DNA of 64,000 nt from Nectonema munidae. Its lineage: Eukaryota; Nematomorpha; Nectonematoida; Nectonematidae. Position numbers and translations under genes: made by a program. This document shows positions 24,001-39,000 of the stretch, one piece after another. Numbering within the stretch: position 1 is the first letter of the stretch; every line of letters starts with the position of its first letter. Location of the stretch: contig JAUIRK010000231.1 of assembly GCA_030549495.1 (NCBI GenBank), positions 42,736-106,735 on the forward strand. The letters are read 5' to 3'. Below the pieces are notes generated by a model. That model had not been told where the DNA came from. It saw nothing but the letters and a program-made list of their open reading frames with translations, and did no database searches.

Positions 24001-27000
24001 AAACAAGAAATATATATCATCAATATAGAACTATTTCTGCAATATATCAAAGAAACGACCTATTTAGGTTATATATATTTCGGGTACTAAAGCATACATT
24101 ATCGAGAATCAATTATATGATATATTTTAATAGCATACTTTCTTTGTTTAAAAGTATCAAAATGTTTCTTCAATATGCTCACATTAATCATATTAAATGT
24201 TCAAAAAACAAAAAATATATATCATCAATATAGAACTATTTCTGCAATATATCAAAAAAACGACCTATTTAGGTTATATATATTTCGGGTACTAAAGCAT
24301 ACATTATCGAGAATCAATTATGATATATTTTAATAGCATACTTTCTTTGTTTAAAAGTATTAAAATGTTTCTTCAATATGCTCACATTAATCATATTAAA
24401 TGTTCAAAAAACAAGAAATATATAGAATTATTTCTGCAATATATCAAAGAAACGACCTTTCAGTAAAAGCATACTTATTACTCGTTTGATTTGACCCAAT
24501 TTTATGAGATCATCAAAATTAATAAATCTCATTTTAAGCCTGATATAATTCCTTCTAATAACAGTTTTCAAAAAAATGGCACTCTTACTACTGTAGAGGT
24601 TATCCAATGAATATATTTTAATCTTCAAATACACGCATATATCAAATTAAAATATAGCGAATGAGTTCTCCTGGACTAGCGGTTGTCAATCCTACCTGGA
24701 TTTAAAAAAGACTAGAAACCACTACATTTTTGTTAATGATAAAGCATGAATTCAAATTTTTAACCTGAAAAAATGTTTTTCAAAAACCAATTTGTAAAAA
24801 ATTACTTCTTTAAAAATTTTATTTATATTTCTGCGCAGTCAGACTTTTGATCCTTTTTTTCTCTGATAAGACTGTTCAATATTATGAATGGTACTTGATA
24901 AAGCACAAAAATGCTTTTTATTCAGAACGTGCGTCATAGACAGGTTGGTTTCACTCGTAAAGGAAAAGTTTCAAAAATTTAACCCTCTTCCTTTTTTATA
25001 GGACTTTACTGAAACCCTTTTTCAAATTTCTTAAAGTTATATAAGATAAAAAGAAATTATAAATTCTTTATACCCCATTACAACATGTAAAACTGTATAA
25101 CAATCATTTAAATCCCCTGTCCTTTTTCTTGTAGCACTGATATATAACCCCCTCCTATTTTGATGTCACATAATCTAAAACTAAGTAGAACATAATTCCT
25201 GACAAATAATTCTTCAGTTATTTATCAACTTACTCAATGCCAGAGTATGATTAGCCTTTCCACTGCATCGATGAAGCACTTGTAAGTTAGAGTGTTTATG
25301 TTATCGTTCCCCGCTAGGTATTTCCTTTTTTACTCTGTGGATATACTTTTCTGTTCATATAGTCCTCCAATGCATCTGCCATTCTCTTCCTTGAGGTCTG
25401 GATCTGGTTGGAGACTTTCGGATATCGTGGCCCGCCCGGAATGCTGAGTCCAATTGTAATTGGACTTTCCTTCCCACTAAACACCTACCGGCCCTTGTTA
25501 CAAAAGAATAGCTATACCTTGTTATATATATTATTTTACAAGAATTTATGTTACAATATATAAATACATCTGAGTGAACGATACAATCCTAACGCGAACG
25601 CTCTCAATTTGGGAAACAAACTTATTGTCTAATGATAGCTTGATTACTAACCACGTAGAATCGCGTCGCTAGAGCACTACCTAACCGTAAAAACCTTTGA
25701 ATTCTTGAGAGGAAGAAAATCAGGGTAAAAAATCGGCACGACGGAATGTATCTTGTTCCTAAATAAAAGAATATGATTATAAAAGGTATATGCTACAAAA
25801 ATAGAAGCGTTTGAAGGCATGCAATATCTTATATATTATTAATAAATAATATTTGATACATGTTATAGGGGTTAAGAAAGATATACATAATTTAAGGCAT
25901 GCTAGGTTAGGAACAATCTACCCCTGGAATTTGACTCTATCCCTAAATGTCGTCCCTAGGATACATAGCTAGACTGAGCATAGTTGGTAATCATTCATGT
26001 TATAAATTTCCACATTAGTTAACCCTTATCTTACTACGTGAACATAATCGTGTTCACACGTTTATTCAAACTTAATTTCCAAAAATTCAATTAAAAATTA
26101 TGGAAAAAATAAACAGTTTTTATAAATAAGAAAACAGAAAATATTTAAAAACTTGGTTACTTTAACGCCATCTATAAATTGAATTGAAAACATTTTGAAA
26201 AACGCGCAAAAAGTTAAATTTAGGTTTTATTTGCATGATTTCCAAGTTCCCCAAAATATATTTTAGACATAACTTTAACAATAACTATTTAGTGCAGGAG
26301 GTTCTTTACTAGAAAATTAATTCTACAAAATTTGCCTAATTATATTCCTTCTAATTTTGTGATTTTCCATAAAATTGTTAGCTGCATCTTTTGGTACCAT
26401 TTCCATGGTAGTTGAATGACCCTCTCGACAAAAACTGTCAAAAAGATAAGAAAATTAATATTTTTCAACAAAATCTCGACGATTTCCTTTCTGGACTCAG
26501 TTTTTGCATTTTGAGGTTTTAAATTTCTCACAGTGTCAATCAAATTTGCGGTTTTCGTCTGAAAACTATCTCTAAATTTTTCTCTATAATTTTACATGAA
26601 ATATGTTTTTATACCAAATCAACAATTCTAGTTTTATTTCTGAATTCAGTTTTGACACTTAGAAATTTTAAAATATCTTCAAGTGTCAATTGAATTAGTG
26701 ATGTATGCCTGAGAATCAGTTTTTTATTTTCGCTTAATACTTTCTTCAATCATGTTGAGTATGAAATATTTATTTTAAAAAAGAAAAATACATGAGAGAA
26801 GGGAGGAACCTGATAACAAATTGAGTAATCAAAAGATATAATTTTAAAAAAGAAATAAGCTATTATAATAAGAATTTGAGGAAGAGAGCGTGTGTGATAT
26901 TGGCCGCTTTTTCATAAATGAATTATTCCTTTATTCACAGGATATAATTGACAGCCACCCTGGACTCTACTTCTTGAAGCAAGCCACCGAGTTCCATTCA

Positions 27001-30000
27001 TTCTATATAAAAGCAGTAAGTCTCCTTTCCTTTCTTTTACATTTCACGCTAGTGTCTTTTTAGGTGATTTCTCGCATTTTTTTCAACATAGATCGAAGCA
27101 GAAACTGGAAGATCAATCTGGCTCAGTTTCGCAAAAGCAAATTTATTGAAGTTTGACCTTGAACTTCGAACTATTTACATGTAGTAATAGTGCGTATTTT
27201 AGACTCTTTCATTCCTAGAAAAAGAAAAAAACATCAATCAAATGAAAGACGACTTTTCCTATGAGCACTTTTATGTAATTTATTGCAAATTCTGGGAACT
27301 TGACACCGACTCAGACCTCCTGCTTGATAAATTGGATTTAGCAAAGTACGGAGATTATGGTAAAGCACATTCTTTCTTTTTCTCGTACTCAATTCTTTTT
27401 TATCGATAGTTGTAGTTCAGCGATGTATGAAATGTATTGTTAGCTCTAGTTAATTCAGACTTCATTAATGCTAGGAACATCAACGCCTCCTTTAAATTCA
27501 TTATATGATAATAAACTTTGAGGCTTCGACTGAATGTTACTTGTTCTTGCACTTATGTGTTGTGATGATAAAATATATACTACTTTGAAGTTTCTAGTTG
27601 CATGCTTTCTTGGAATATAGGCAGTCAACGAACAAATATTGGTATATATACTTTCACATTCGCATAATTTTAACTCTTTCAGGTAGGGTGGTCTGAATAA
27701 GTCAGGAACGAATCTTCTATTGGCCATGACTGTCCCACATAAGGACAGTTTTTTTGTGTAACACCAGGCTGCTAGTCGTGACTGGTGAAAAAACGATCAG
27801 TATAGATTCCACACCCACTTGGAATATTACTATTTTCAATCAGTCGTTTTGACACATTGAATGCTGAGAAGTATGAAGAGTTAACAAGCCCACTAACAGA
27901 TTTTGGTTTCATGCAATAAAAAAATTTGGAGTCATTCAGATGATAAAATTTGATGCCGTAATGGCCGGGTTTTTTGGGATCGTATACTTTCATACTACAT
28001 CTTCCTCTAAATGACACAAGTTGTTCATCAATAGTCAAGGCAGAATGTGGCGTCCAATAAAGCGAGAAAACTTTATAAAAATGATCATGTATCAATCTTA
28101 TAGCACTGATTTTGTCATTATGATCTCTTTCTTCTTTTTTGTCGAAGCACAAAAAAAGCATGTATAAGAATGAACATATCTCTTCCTATACTTGCTCTTA
28201 GAAAAGGACTTCCTGATTTTGAAAATAATTCTGAAGTTTTGATTTTTTGGTCACCATTTTGACCTATATACAGCAAAGAAGCGAAGTAAGCCAGAAGATT
28301 ATCTATTGTAAACTTTTCATAACAGTGCATTAGATTTGAATACTTGCGATTATCAGATCTAAAAACGCCATATGAATTAGAAAAAGAGTAGACTCTCACA
28401 TGTACCAATGTTTTTTATTAGCAAAACCCTGGTGTGACTTTTTACCTAAATCCCTCATACTATAAATTCTTTTCAAATCTTTTATTGAAGTTATTTTTCA
28501 AAGGTTAATTAACCTGTTTTATATGAATATTTTATAAAAATTGATGGATTAATATCTATTTTTTACCAGAAACTCCCGGAATCCCTTGAAATTTTATGGA
28601 ATCCCTCTAGAAGCAAAAATCTCTTTTCTGTAGGATTCCGGTAAAAAATAGATATAAATCCATTAAATTTGAAAAAAAACTTCTGTTGATGATTTGAAAA
28701 GAAATTATACTATTTAGGGGGATTCCGGGAGATAACATAACTTTCCGAGGATTCAGGTTAAAAATCGATATATCAAATTTGTATAAAAATATAAAACAGA
28801 TTAATTAAGTTTTGAAAAAAAACCTCTGTCAATGGTTTGAAAAGAAATTATAGTATTTAGGGGCAATCCCGAAAATTCTATAAGATTTTAAGGGGTTCCG
28901 CAGGATTTCGGTAAAAAATCGATATTAAATCATCAAATTTGTATAAAATAACCAGATAAAGGTCGACTAACCTTTGAAAAATGTCTTCGATAAAAGATTT
29001 GAACAGAATTTATAATATTCAGGGAGATTCCTGTAAAAAGTCACACCCGCAAAACCCTGATTTTTATACAAAAAATATTGTCAAAAGATTTTGAACTCAT
29101 GTGGCTATCATACAAACATGATAATTTAAATAAATATAAAACTTTTTAATCAAATTTCAAAACTTTTCTGAATAAAGGAGAATTGTCGTTTTTGTCCCGT
29201 TTTCAAACTTAGCATTGGCATCATGAGGCAGAGCGGACTTAGTGTTATAAAGTATTTTTTTCCTGGAAGTAAACTAATTTGATCATAAACAACTATATTA
29301 TAAAATGAGACTTACTAACTAAGATAAGATAACCTACTATATAAATTGATATAGTAAGATTTTCAAAATTTTAAGAAGATTTACAAAATAATTTACTTTT
29401 AAAAGTTTTGGAATTAAACGAATTAGATATAGAGAACCCTCGTATCGAACTAAAAAAGCTAAATATGCAATGGGTGCCATTCATATATCCTTCTGATGAA
29501 AGTTTACCGAGAGGTTTATACGGTTATTGTTCAAAAGGGTATACAAAGAACAAAACCCAAGCTTATACTATGCATTGATGAAAATTCTTAGATGAGACCA
29601 GAAGGATAAACACTTTATCAAATCATAGAAAACGCAAAAGCAATGATTACGTTCCATAACTTACAGAGTAGAAAGCTCTTCAAGAATACATTCAAATCAA
29701 AAATATTACTAAAAACGAATTGACAGGTAAGATGCACCCAACAATTGTACGCGTTTTAGTATTTTAAAAAATCAATGCACATGCGAGTGTTAAGAAACCC
29801 ATACTAATGAATAAACCTAAAAAACGATTATAATTCAAAAGACTTGAATAAAAAAATTATCATCAAATATATCAAATTTTGTGATTTTGAATATAAATAA
29901 CTTATCAAAAGAACTTAATTGTTAACTTCAGGGTTGTTCGCAATTTACGTCAACCAAGACTGGCAAGGCGAGAGTCAAAAATTTAATAAATCACAAACTT

Positions 30001-33000
30001 GTTAGATGATAAAATAGTTTAACGTGACAAAGAGGAGGGAGAGGTGTTAAAATTCGCCGAAAATAAGTTGATGTAAATTGTAAACGACCCATATTAAAAT
30101 AAATGTCGTATCCATTCTTGCCATTGTCATGGAAAAAATATGGATGACGATATTTATGACAAAAAAAAAGTTTGAATAGGGGTAAAATATCTTTCATCGA
30201 TCTTGCTCTACCAACAGGTTCATAAGGTATCCTTGCAATATTTCTTATATTTATAATTTCTGTTCTTCCTGTATCAGTGGAAGGCGGCTCCTAAAAATAT
30301 TTAGTTTGATCAGGAGCTATGAACTCATCATCAAAATTTAAATCGCTTTCTGAACTATATGAATAAGAAGAAGAAGAAAATTCAGAGCTCTCTACAGAAG
30401 ATTCGCAGTTGGAACTTGAATGAGAAGACATATTTTGATATGAAATGCAAAAGTAGAAGAAAATATCGTATAGAGCAATATTTCACAACAATGGAGTGAT
30501 GAGCCTTAGAACAGATGTGGTTGGTAAAGCGGTAACGTAAACAAAAGAAAGCATCGTTATTCAACAAACTCTTCCAGCACGTTTCTTGTGTTCATACAAT
30601 TTATAATCAATATGCTCCACTCTTTGAGCATGATATTATATGAATCTTATCATTATTTCTTATATGGGATGAGAGTTTTCCACGATTTACAATATTATTG
30701 AATGAAGGTTTCAAATGTCAGTAGAAAAGCGCAGACTAATTTTTTTATTAATAGATGGCGTTAAATATTTTTGAATTTGGTTCGACAGATCTGAGATTTC
30801 GAAGGTTTTTATCTTAACTATCAGAAAATTTAGCAATAATAATCAATTTATTATCTTTTGTCAAATAAAATTCAAAAAATTACGGAATTAAAAAATTTTT
30901 GAAATATGGACAAAAATGTCATAGAGTCCGTCAACGGTGCTATAACAAAATCATCCGTCAAGCAAGGGTTAATGCGAATCCCTGAATATGCTTAAGGTTT
31001 TTCCATTTTTTTCACCTTTGAATGCAGGAAAGATAAAAGGATAACCATTTTTTAATATAGATAATAATTGAGCATTTGACCTTTTTAGTTAAATATTTGA
31101 GCTATGTTAATATTTCAGTAAGAGTATGGTATTATTAAAATCTGTAAATTTGACGGCAAAAGATTAGGATAATTTTCATTATCCAAATAGTTATATGTTC
31201 TTTTCAGATTAACGAGAGTTGAGTGCATTCATATTTCGTGAACAAAAAATGACAAATAATAAATCATTAAATGAAATATTTTTTAATATTTTGTTTCTTC
31301 AGTTATATCATATAACTACATACATTTACAAATGAACGATTACTAATAAATGTAAGTAAAATACCTTTTCAAATATCAACTATGACAAAAAAAAGGAAAA
31401 CATGAAATTAATACAACAGAAATTAAAATGATTTAGCTTGAATGATAGATGGGCCGCATAAAATGATTAAATGGGGCACAATGTGAACCCGGCACCGATT
31501 GGAGATCAATATTTTTCAACGTTATCATTGATAAAGAAATTCGACCACCCTTCTCTAATCTAGCAATATCATCATAACCTTCTGAGTGTAAAGCGCGCTT
31601 TTCATTAATTTAACACTTTTCGTTTATGCCATATCTTATAAGTATTGTTGTTTTAAGCGCTGTCTTCTCGAATAATTGACAGGATTTTCTCTGGAGTTGT
31701 TTTCAGGTAAACTATCTTTTTCTAATTTTTTATTTACTTGAAATTTTCCTTATGTTAATGCAAAAAAATCGTATTTGATGCAATATTTGTATTGAAGAAT
31801 CACAATCAAATGATCCGGTAATTTGTATGCTGACGAACAAAAAATACCGCTATAAAGAGTTTTAAATGTTTTTAACAAAGCAAGAACTAATCTTTGAAAA
31901 AGGGGTAACAAGCATTTTGAATGGTGTAGTAATCAAATAAACTTGACACTGACGCCATGCTATTATAATTTTTGCATGGAGTAAAATTTTTCATATAATT
32001 TGCATGGTTAAGCGACTTTATTGATATCAGATAAAAGTGAAATGCACTCTGCGCTACATTTTTGGTATTAAACGGGTTCATGCACTATTTTTAGTAGGTT
32101 TTGCCGCTTTCCTTAGCAGCTACATCATACCCGTATGCAGTAAACGATGATTACAATCGCAACACGCCGTCTACCCAAAGCTTACTACTGCTTTCATTGC
32201 CTATTTGTATATACTTTACTTTACACATGAAAACACATGTAGATTGCGAAAGCTTATAAAATTCGGCATTAAATGCCTTCTATAATAGTATTTCTTTAAT
32301 ATTTTAGTTTTCAATATTCTTTACATTTATTTTTACCAAGTTGTCTTCATATTTTTATAATTCAAATCAAACATGGAGCAAGTATAGAAAAATATAAAAT
32401 AATCTGTAATGTGTAATTGAATAAATATTTAAAATCACAATGATCTGTTATTATATCCAATCGTACACGGAGCAAATTTTATCCTAATTAATTTTTTTAG
32501 TGAATAAAATTATCAGGTTTCACGGTGAGTATAATTAATTTTGAAATTAGTATTAAATAAGAACTATTAAGTCAGTATTATTTAAAGAGATAATTATAAA
32601 TTCAATTTCAGTAAATCTTATAAAAAAACTCATTATTCACAATTAATATAAGAAATATGTTGATTCCTATTTAACTTGTTACTAATGACAACAACACCTA
32701 GCAGTTAAAAAGATTCTACAATCTCAAACCTGAAATTAAATTCTTCTTAGTTAAGCTACCAAAAATGATAACTTTTGATTTAGTTGTATTTATACTATTT
32801 TGGGTACACCATTCAAAAATTGTATGAAGCTCAGCATTAAAAAATTCATACTTTCATGTAGAATAGAAGAAAATGGAATGTTCACTCTTACGTCATCTGC
32901 AAAAGAGTAGAATTTTAGTTTACTATTAGAATTATAAATATCGTTTATGAAAATTAAAAACAATAATGGTCCTAAGACTGAATCCTGAAGTACGACGCCT

Positions 33001-36000
33001 ACATGAATTTTGCTAACAATAGATTTAGATTTATCTAGAACAACAAATTGACGCTTATCAAGTAAATAGAGTTTAATTAAAGTCAAAGACTTTTCTTCTA
33101 TCCATACAAAGACAATTTATTCAGTATAATATCGTGTGGAAGATTATCGAATGCTTTCGTAAAGTCAATGTACAGAGAGAGAATACCTTTATTTCACTCA
33201 AGATTGTTGATGATGTCATCAAGATAGTGGATTAGTATTTGACTGCGTATTATGACTTTTACCAAACTCAAACTGAAGTTGATAAAATAAGCTATTAGAG
33301 AGAAAATAAGATTTCAATTAGTTGTGAAGCAATTTTTCGAAGATTTTGGAGAATATAGGAATAATTAATATTGGCTGGTATTTATTATCTTTTCTGTCTC
33401 CTTTTTTAAATACAGATTGAAAAGAAAAAGTCATTTGGAAAAAATAGAGTATTTCAGACACCAATACCCTGTGGTCAAATAAGGAGAGACGACATTAATT
33501 ACGGGCTTATTTGAGATATGGATAGGTCATATGCATCATAGGAACTACTTTTGGCACAGTCTAGCGAGGATTATATAATTGTGTGTAATATTTAAAAATT
33601 CAAACTATGCACTCTGATGGTAGATATTTAAGATAGCCACTTTTCAAATGACTAGTGGGTAGTCCCCACTGAACTTATTATTAAAAACAGAGCAAATAAC
33701 TTGGGTATTCTCAAATAGATTGCCATTAATATTTAAGGTATATTTTGTTTTTTATTTCACGCCAAATATTTTTGTATTAGTTTGACTAAAAAATATTTTA
33801 TGTAAAAATTTGTTTTAGAGATCTCTACATATTTATTTTATTTTAAAAGAAATAAACAAATTTTTTAAAAATATTGTTTCTTTGTTTAATTAAACTCAAG
33901 ATTTCAATGTTTAATCAGAATTCACAGCATTCTTATAATACAAGGTAGAATTTCTTTTAAGTTTTGTACAACTTGGGTTAGAGTTCACAAAATCTATAAG
34001 CTTACAGTTAAGTTTACTAAAAAATATGACCGAACGATCAAAATAATCTTCAAAAAAATTGAGCCAATCAAGAGATTCTACATTTTGAGAATATGATAAA
34101 ACTTCAGATTTATGTTTATATAAAAAATTTTGATAAGAGAGTACACCAAAACTGAATTTTGCTAACAACAGGTTTAGATTTATCTAGAATAACAAATCGA
34201 TGCTTAACAAGTAAATAGGACATAATTAAAGTCAAAGACTTTTCTTGTATCCATACAAAACTTCAAAATTATGAAAAGTTACTAAAATTAGAAGATGGTC
34301 AGAAATGCAATAGAGTAAGCTGAATGCTTTTAGTTTTACTAAAGCATCGGAAATGTAAATGTTGTCCGAGGGTGTTTCACTAGAAGGGCGAGTAAGAAAT
34401 CAATGGCCTTAAAAAGTTAAAAGAAAAAATGTTGAGATCTTCATTGAGATTATCAAGCTTTAAATGGTCAAAATTAAAATCCCTTACAAAAATGGTGGAG
34501 TTATAATTTAAACTATAGGTTGATGATAATAGCGTTTCAAATTGACAGAGGAAATTTTGTATTTCTTCGGAAAGAGGATGGCTTTCGATAAATTAATAAT
34601 ATACAAAAATTAAAATCTTGAAAGACAAACACGCATTGTGAAGATCTCAAAATATTTGCTGTCATTGGAACTGGACAAATTAAAATGTTGGCCTAATATT
34701 TTAAAAGAACTAGAAAGTTCATAATTTAAACAAACCTCTCGTTAACAACGTATGTGTAAAGGAGATGCATCAAAAAAACATTGTAATAGTTCAAACTTGG
34801 CTCTAAGTGATTGAAAATTCAAACTCACAATATTTAAATCATTGAGTCCAATGTTTGAGAAAAATCAGTAATTGATGAAGAAGTGAGATTATGAGAATTT
34901 TTATTGAAATAAATAAAGTTAAAGATATCCTTCGAAAAGAATGAGCTATTATATTTGGTTTACGAAAAACAGTTAACATATTATCTGAACTATGTTTCAA
35001 AAAATTCATTTATACTGTATTATTTTGAATAAATTCAACTTCTTTTATATAATAAGGGCATTGATACCAAACAGCTATATGGTAAGATTGCTTAAAGTAC
35101 ATTCACTACAATCACGCTTATCAGAACAAAACTTACATATAACATTGTTTTTACCGACTTTGCTAATATGATCATATAAGCAACAATAAGTACAAAATTT
35201 TACAGAAAAATAGGGGTAGCATTTAATCTAGTCAATAAAAATATAAAAATCATTACTTTTAATATAATTGTAAATATCAGGGGATAATTAAAATGTTGCC
35301 ATCTTCTTACCATTGAATTTAGATTTCTGTGTAAATAAAATATCGAAAACCTTATCTTCATCAACTAACTTCTTTAAATAAGGATTCCTTGTATACATTT
35401 TTTGAATGAGATCTTCATTGGAAATGCTTTTATGTGAATATGTAGTCTTTGACAAAACGGCTCGAGTCGTTTGGAAGTAATAACCATTTCTTCCATCAAA
35501 TTTTGAGCTTAGGTTAGTGTGCTCTTATCAGATAAGCTTATTTTAATACAGTTTTTTTCTTTTATAAAATTTATAGGCAAAGATTTAAGACACGACTTTG
35601 TATACAAAAGATCTTTAGTTGTCTCTCTAGATCAGTGGTTCTGAACCTTTTTGCTTTTATTACGCCTCAAAATTTCAAATAAATATCCATGACACCGGAA
35701 ATGTAAATAGATCATGATAGATTCCTTTTATATAAGCTCCTTTTTTTTATAAGTCCCTTATTCCAAATTTTTTTTTATAAGTCTTATTAAAATTAATTTT
35801 AAAAAAGTATAGTGTTGTATTCAAATAACTTTCATGACACCTAAATTTATTTTAGTAGTCTCACCTATCACAAAAATGAAAAAAATAAAAAGCAACAATT
35901 TATTGCAAATTATAACAATCAATTGAAAATAAAAGGTATTAAAAGTGGAGAAAATCTAAAAAACTATAGAAAATTATATAAACTTTAGTCCGCTTCAATG

Positions 36001-39000
36001 ACAAGGTTGGTACTGTTCTTGAAGTAGTAGCGCTTTTTCTTACATGATTCAAAATCTTAACAACGGTTGTAAAAACTTGTTGAAGTTCAGATGGAAGTGT
36101 TTTCATTGCCAAAGCATAACAATGAATCATGCAGTGAGTGAATATGACATGCGGAACAACATTCTTCACAATGGCTTTAAACCCAGATTTGCATCCAAAC
36201 ATTGAAAGAGCTCCATTTGTACACAATTCAACAAGGTTTTCCCAATTTAAGTCATGCTTGAGAAGACATTTTTTCTGGATTTTAAAAACATCTCGACGAG
36301 TTGTCGTACTCAATGACTCAGAAAACAAGTACTCTTCTTTCAACATTTCTTTGTCAAAGTAGCGAACATAAACGAGAAGTTGAGAGCAAGATGCCGTTGT
36401 AATGAATAAATGAGGCTAAACTTCACTGCACTCACCGTTTGCAATAAAATACCTTCACTCATATCTGAAATACGACTTTTAACGGTATCATTAGATAGAG
36501 AAATCGTTTTTAACTCTTTTGCTTGCTTTTCTCCGTTGCAATACTTTCCAAAATACAAGACTTAATCAATTCTTCCCCAATAGTATGAGGTTTTTTAGTC
36601 TTTGCAAGGTTTAAGACAATTTTGAATGACGCCTCTAGCGCAGCCTTGTTTTGACGAGCAAAATGACTAGTAGAATCGATGCGATTAGCTCTCTAACAAA
36701 CTTCTTTTTGTTTAAATAACTCAAACTTTTGTCCATGTGTTGACTGTGAAGAGAATCGAAATGCAGTTTCAACTTGTTTGGTTTCATGCTATTATGACTC
36801 AAAACCTTACCACAAATAACGCATTGCTTAACCATAGAGTTTTGAACAATACTTGAAGCCAATCTTGAGAAAAGCCTCATTATATGTACGTTTTTACTGG
36901 AAAGAAGACAAGCAAAAAAGACTATAAAAGTTTACAGAAAGCTTATATATTGGAACTGCTATAAGTTGAAAATATTTTTAACAAATGAAGTGCGAAATAT
37001 AATTCCAATAACGATTGAAGAGAATGATGTACACGCTTATGTGGATGTAGGGATGGCAAACAGAGAAGGATGGATGATATGTGGTGAAGAACGATAAAAT
37101 TTTCAATCTTTTGATCTTACCGCTTTTCTACACACATTTATCGCGATAGTCTTGAGTCGCTATAATTTCCACTTTCCTATTAATTTTGTACATTACTTAG
37201 TGTATCGTGTGTACGGTATTTTGTAAAAGTAAAGCTTTATAAGTCCCTTTTTCCAAATTAGTTTTATAAGTTTTATTAAAATTAATTTTAAAAAAGTATA
37301 GTGTTGTACTCAAATAACTATTAAAATGAAAAAAAGAACATTTATTTATTTTTACAATAACGATTATGTTAAAGTTTGCAAAAAATTAATTTTAGAATAC
37401 ATTTTTATTGATTAAATAAAGATTTATTTTAAATTGCCACAATATTTTTAGTATTTACTAATAAAATTAAATTTACTTTTTGTCCATTTTATTTACAAAT
37501 TGCTTAAAATTTCTAGTTTTTGCATTATTATTTAAAACGTTTTTTCTAAAACATTACTCAATCTAACAATTATTAAGCTAAACTTTTGAAAAAACTGAGG
37601 TTATAATATAACAAATAGAAAATACTTGTTTTATAGAAAATACTTGTTTTTTTAAATTTTGAAATTAAAATAAAAAACTAGTTAGCTAACAAAATTTGGC
37701 AGTTGACTACAAATGACTATTTGTAAATTATAAAATATAGTTTTTTAAAGTAAAAAAACATATTTATTTGAATGCGTATAACAATACAATTATTTTAAAT
37801 ATCAATAAACTCTATATTTAAAAAATAGTTTAAAAAATAGCTTAAAATTGAAGACATACTTAAATTTACATTTTGATTTAAAATAGAGAAGTCTAAGGTA
37901 TATAAATCTACAACATGTTGCAAATCTAAATTTTGAGCTTCGTATTCTTTGTATAAATCTTCTTATAACTTTTCTTCTTTTTGCGACCACCACTCCAGCT
38001 GTAACAAGAATTTATTGCTTCTATTTCATGCATATCTTTATCTGATCTTCGCAATGAATGAAAAAAGTAAGCACTTCCCAAACATTTGTTTTCTCTCATT
38101 TATTTCTCTAAAAAATATAAGAAAAAATAAATTAAATGAAGAAATAAAAGCCTGTGGGTATTTTCTCTTTTATCCCATGTAATAGAATAGAGTATAGGAA
38201 TCTGAATTTTCTTGTTAAAAGCATGGATGGTAACTATTTGATGAAACAAATTAGGTGTTTTTTTAAAAGTGCCATCAATATAAAGATTTTCAATGACAGA
38301 TACTTGGTTTAAATGGGACAAGACTTTACTATGAAATACCAATAATATTTTATTTGTTGTCATAAACTTAGGGCCGGATTAACCTATAGGCTAAAAAAGC
38401 TATAGCTTAGGGCCTCATATTTAAGCATATTCCGAAATTTTATTACATTATACAAAAATCAACTATAAATATACACTTTTATTTTTTTGTTTAAAACAAA
38501 CTATATCATTTTTGCTTATGAATGCAAATATTTCATTCCAAATATATAACGTCAATGATATTTAATCACTAAAAATTGAATATTGTTTTTTGCCTTATAA
38601 ACTATTAGACAAATTGAGTAATAAAATGTCCCATTCTATTTAGCTTCGGGTGATCTTGATTTTTATAATAGAGGTCTTTAATATAGGTTATATATTTTAA
38701 GTTTTATTTAATTTGTTTAAACTTTAATTTAGTAACTCTATTATTTTTTTATAGTAATAACTATCTTAAGGATTATAGACATAAGTTATTCTTTATTATT
38801 ACATATCGTTCAGTTTTTTGTTAAAAGTATTGCCATAATTGATTTTCAAGTTGTATAATTTTTAGGTTCTGGCTTAATTATAAAAATATAAGTCGTCTCA
38901 ACAAATTCTTATAATAAACAAATATATTTTTAAAGAAAAATTAATATTTTTTTGGCCTTTTCATTTGGTTGATTTTTTTAAACTCAATTTGTTAAAAACT

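Larger units (their letters stand above)
18305..26940. other. PPP2R3 intron 3: repeats, no further gene
   Basis: 8.6 kb holding the repeats listed separately. 18430-19570 and 24480-26020 show no recognisable coding or repeat. A locally GC-richer stretch at 25310-25510 (contains the palindrome AGTCCAATTGTAATTGGACT) stands out, but I could not identify it. Confidence 0.5.
27470..30969 (-). mobile_element. piggyBac copy A, body and right end, disrupted
   Basis: The right end is AAGCAAGGG abutting TTAA at 30970-30973. The minus-strand transposase starts at the ATG at 30431-30433 (serine-rich acidic N-terminus, then [12 protein letters not shown]). It continues with [19 protein letters not shown] sequence near 28270-28330, [20 protein letters not shown] near 28010-28060, [15 protein letters not shown] near 27780, and [13 protein letters not shown]. 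The reading loses homology after FKGGVD near 27478, so the C-terminal third and its own left end are missing here. Frameshifts occur between parts. A 618-bp Mutator-like element and a 160-bp miniature element are inserted inside. It lies in host introns on both sides of exon 7's upstream gap. Confidence 0.85.

Noticed and set aside
27151-27230. Acceptor at the TAG directly before AAAAAGAAAAAAAC (about 27217)
   Set aside because: Wrong phase after exon 5; the acceptor at 27201-27202 gives phase 0 and adds TLSFLE, matching the vertebrate NVALLEEE stretch in position.
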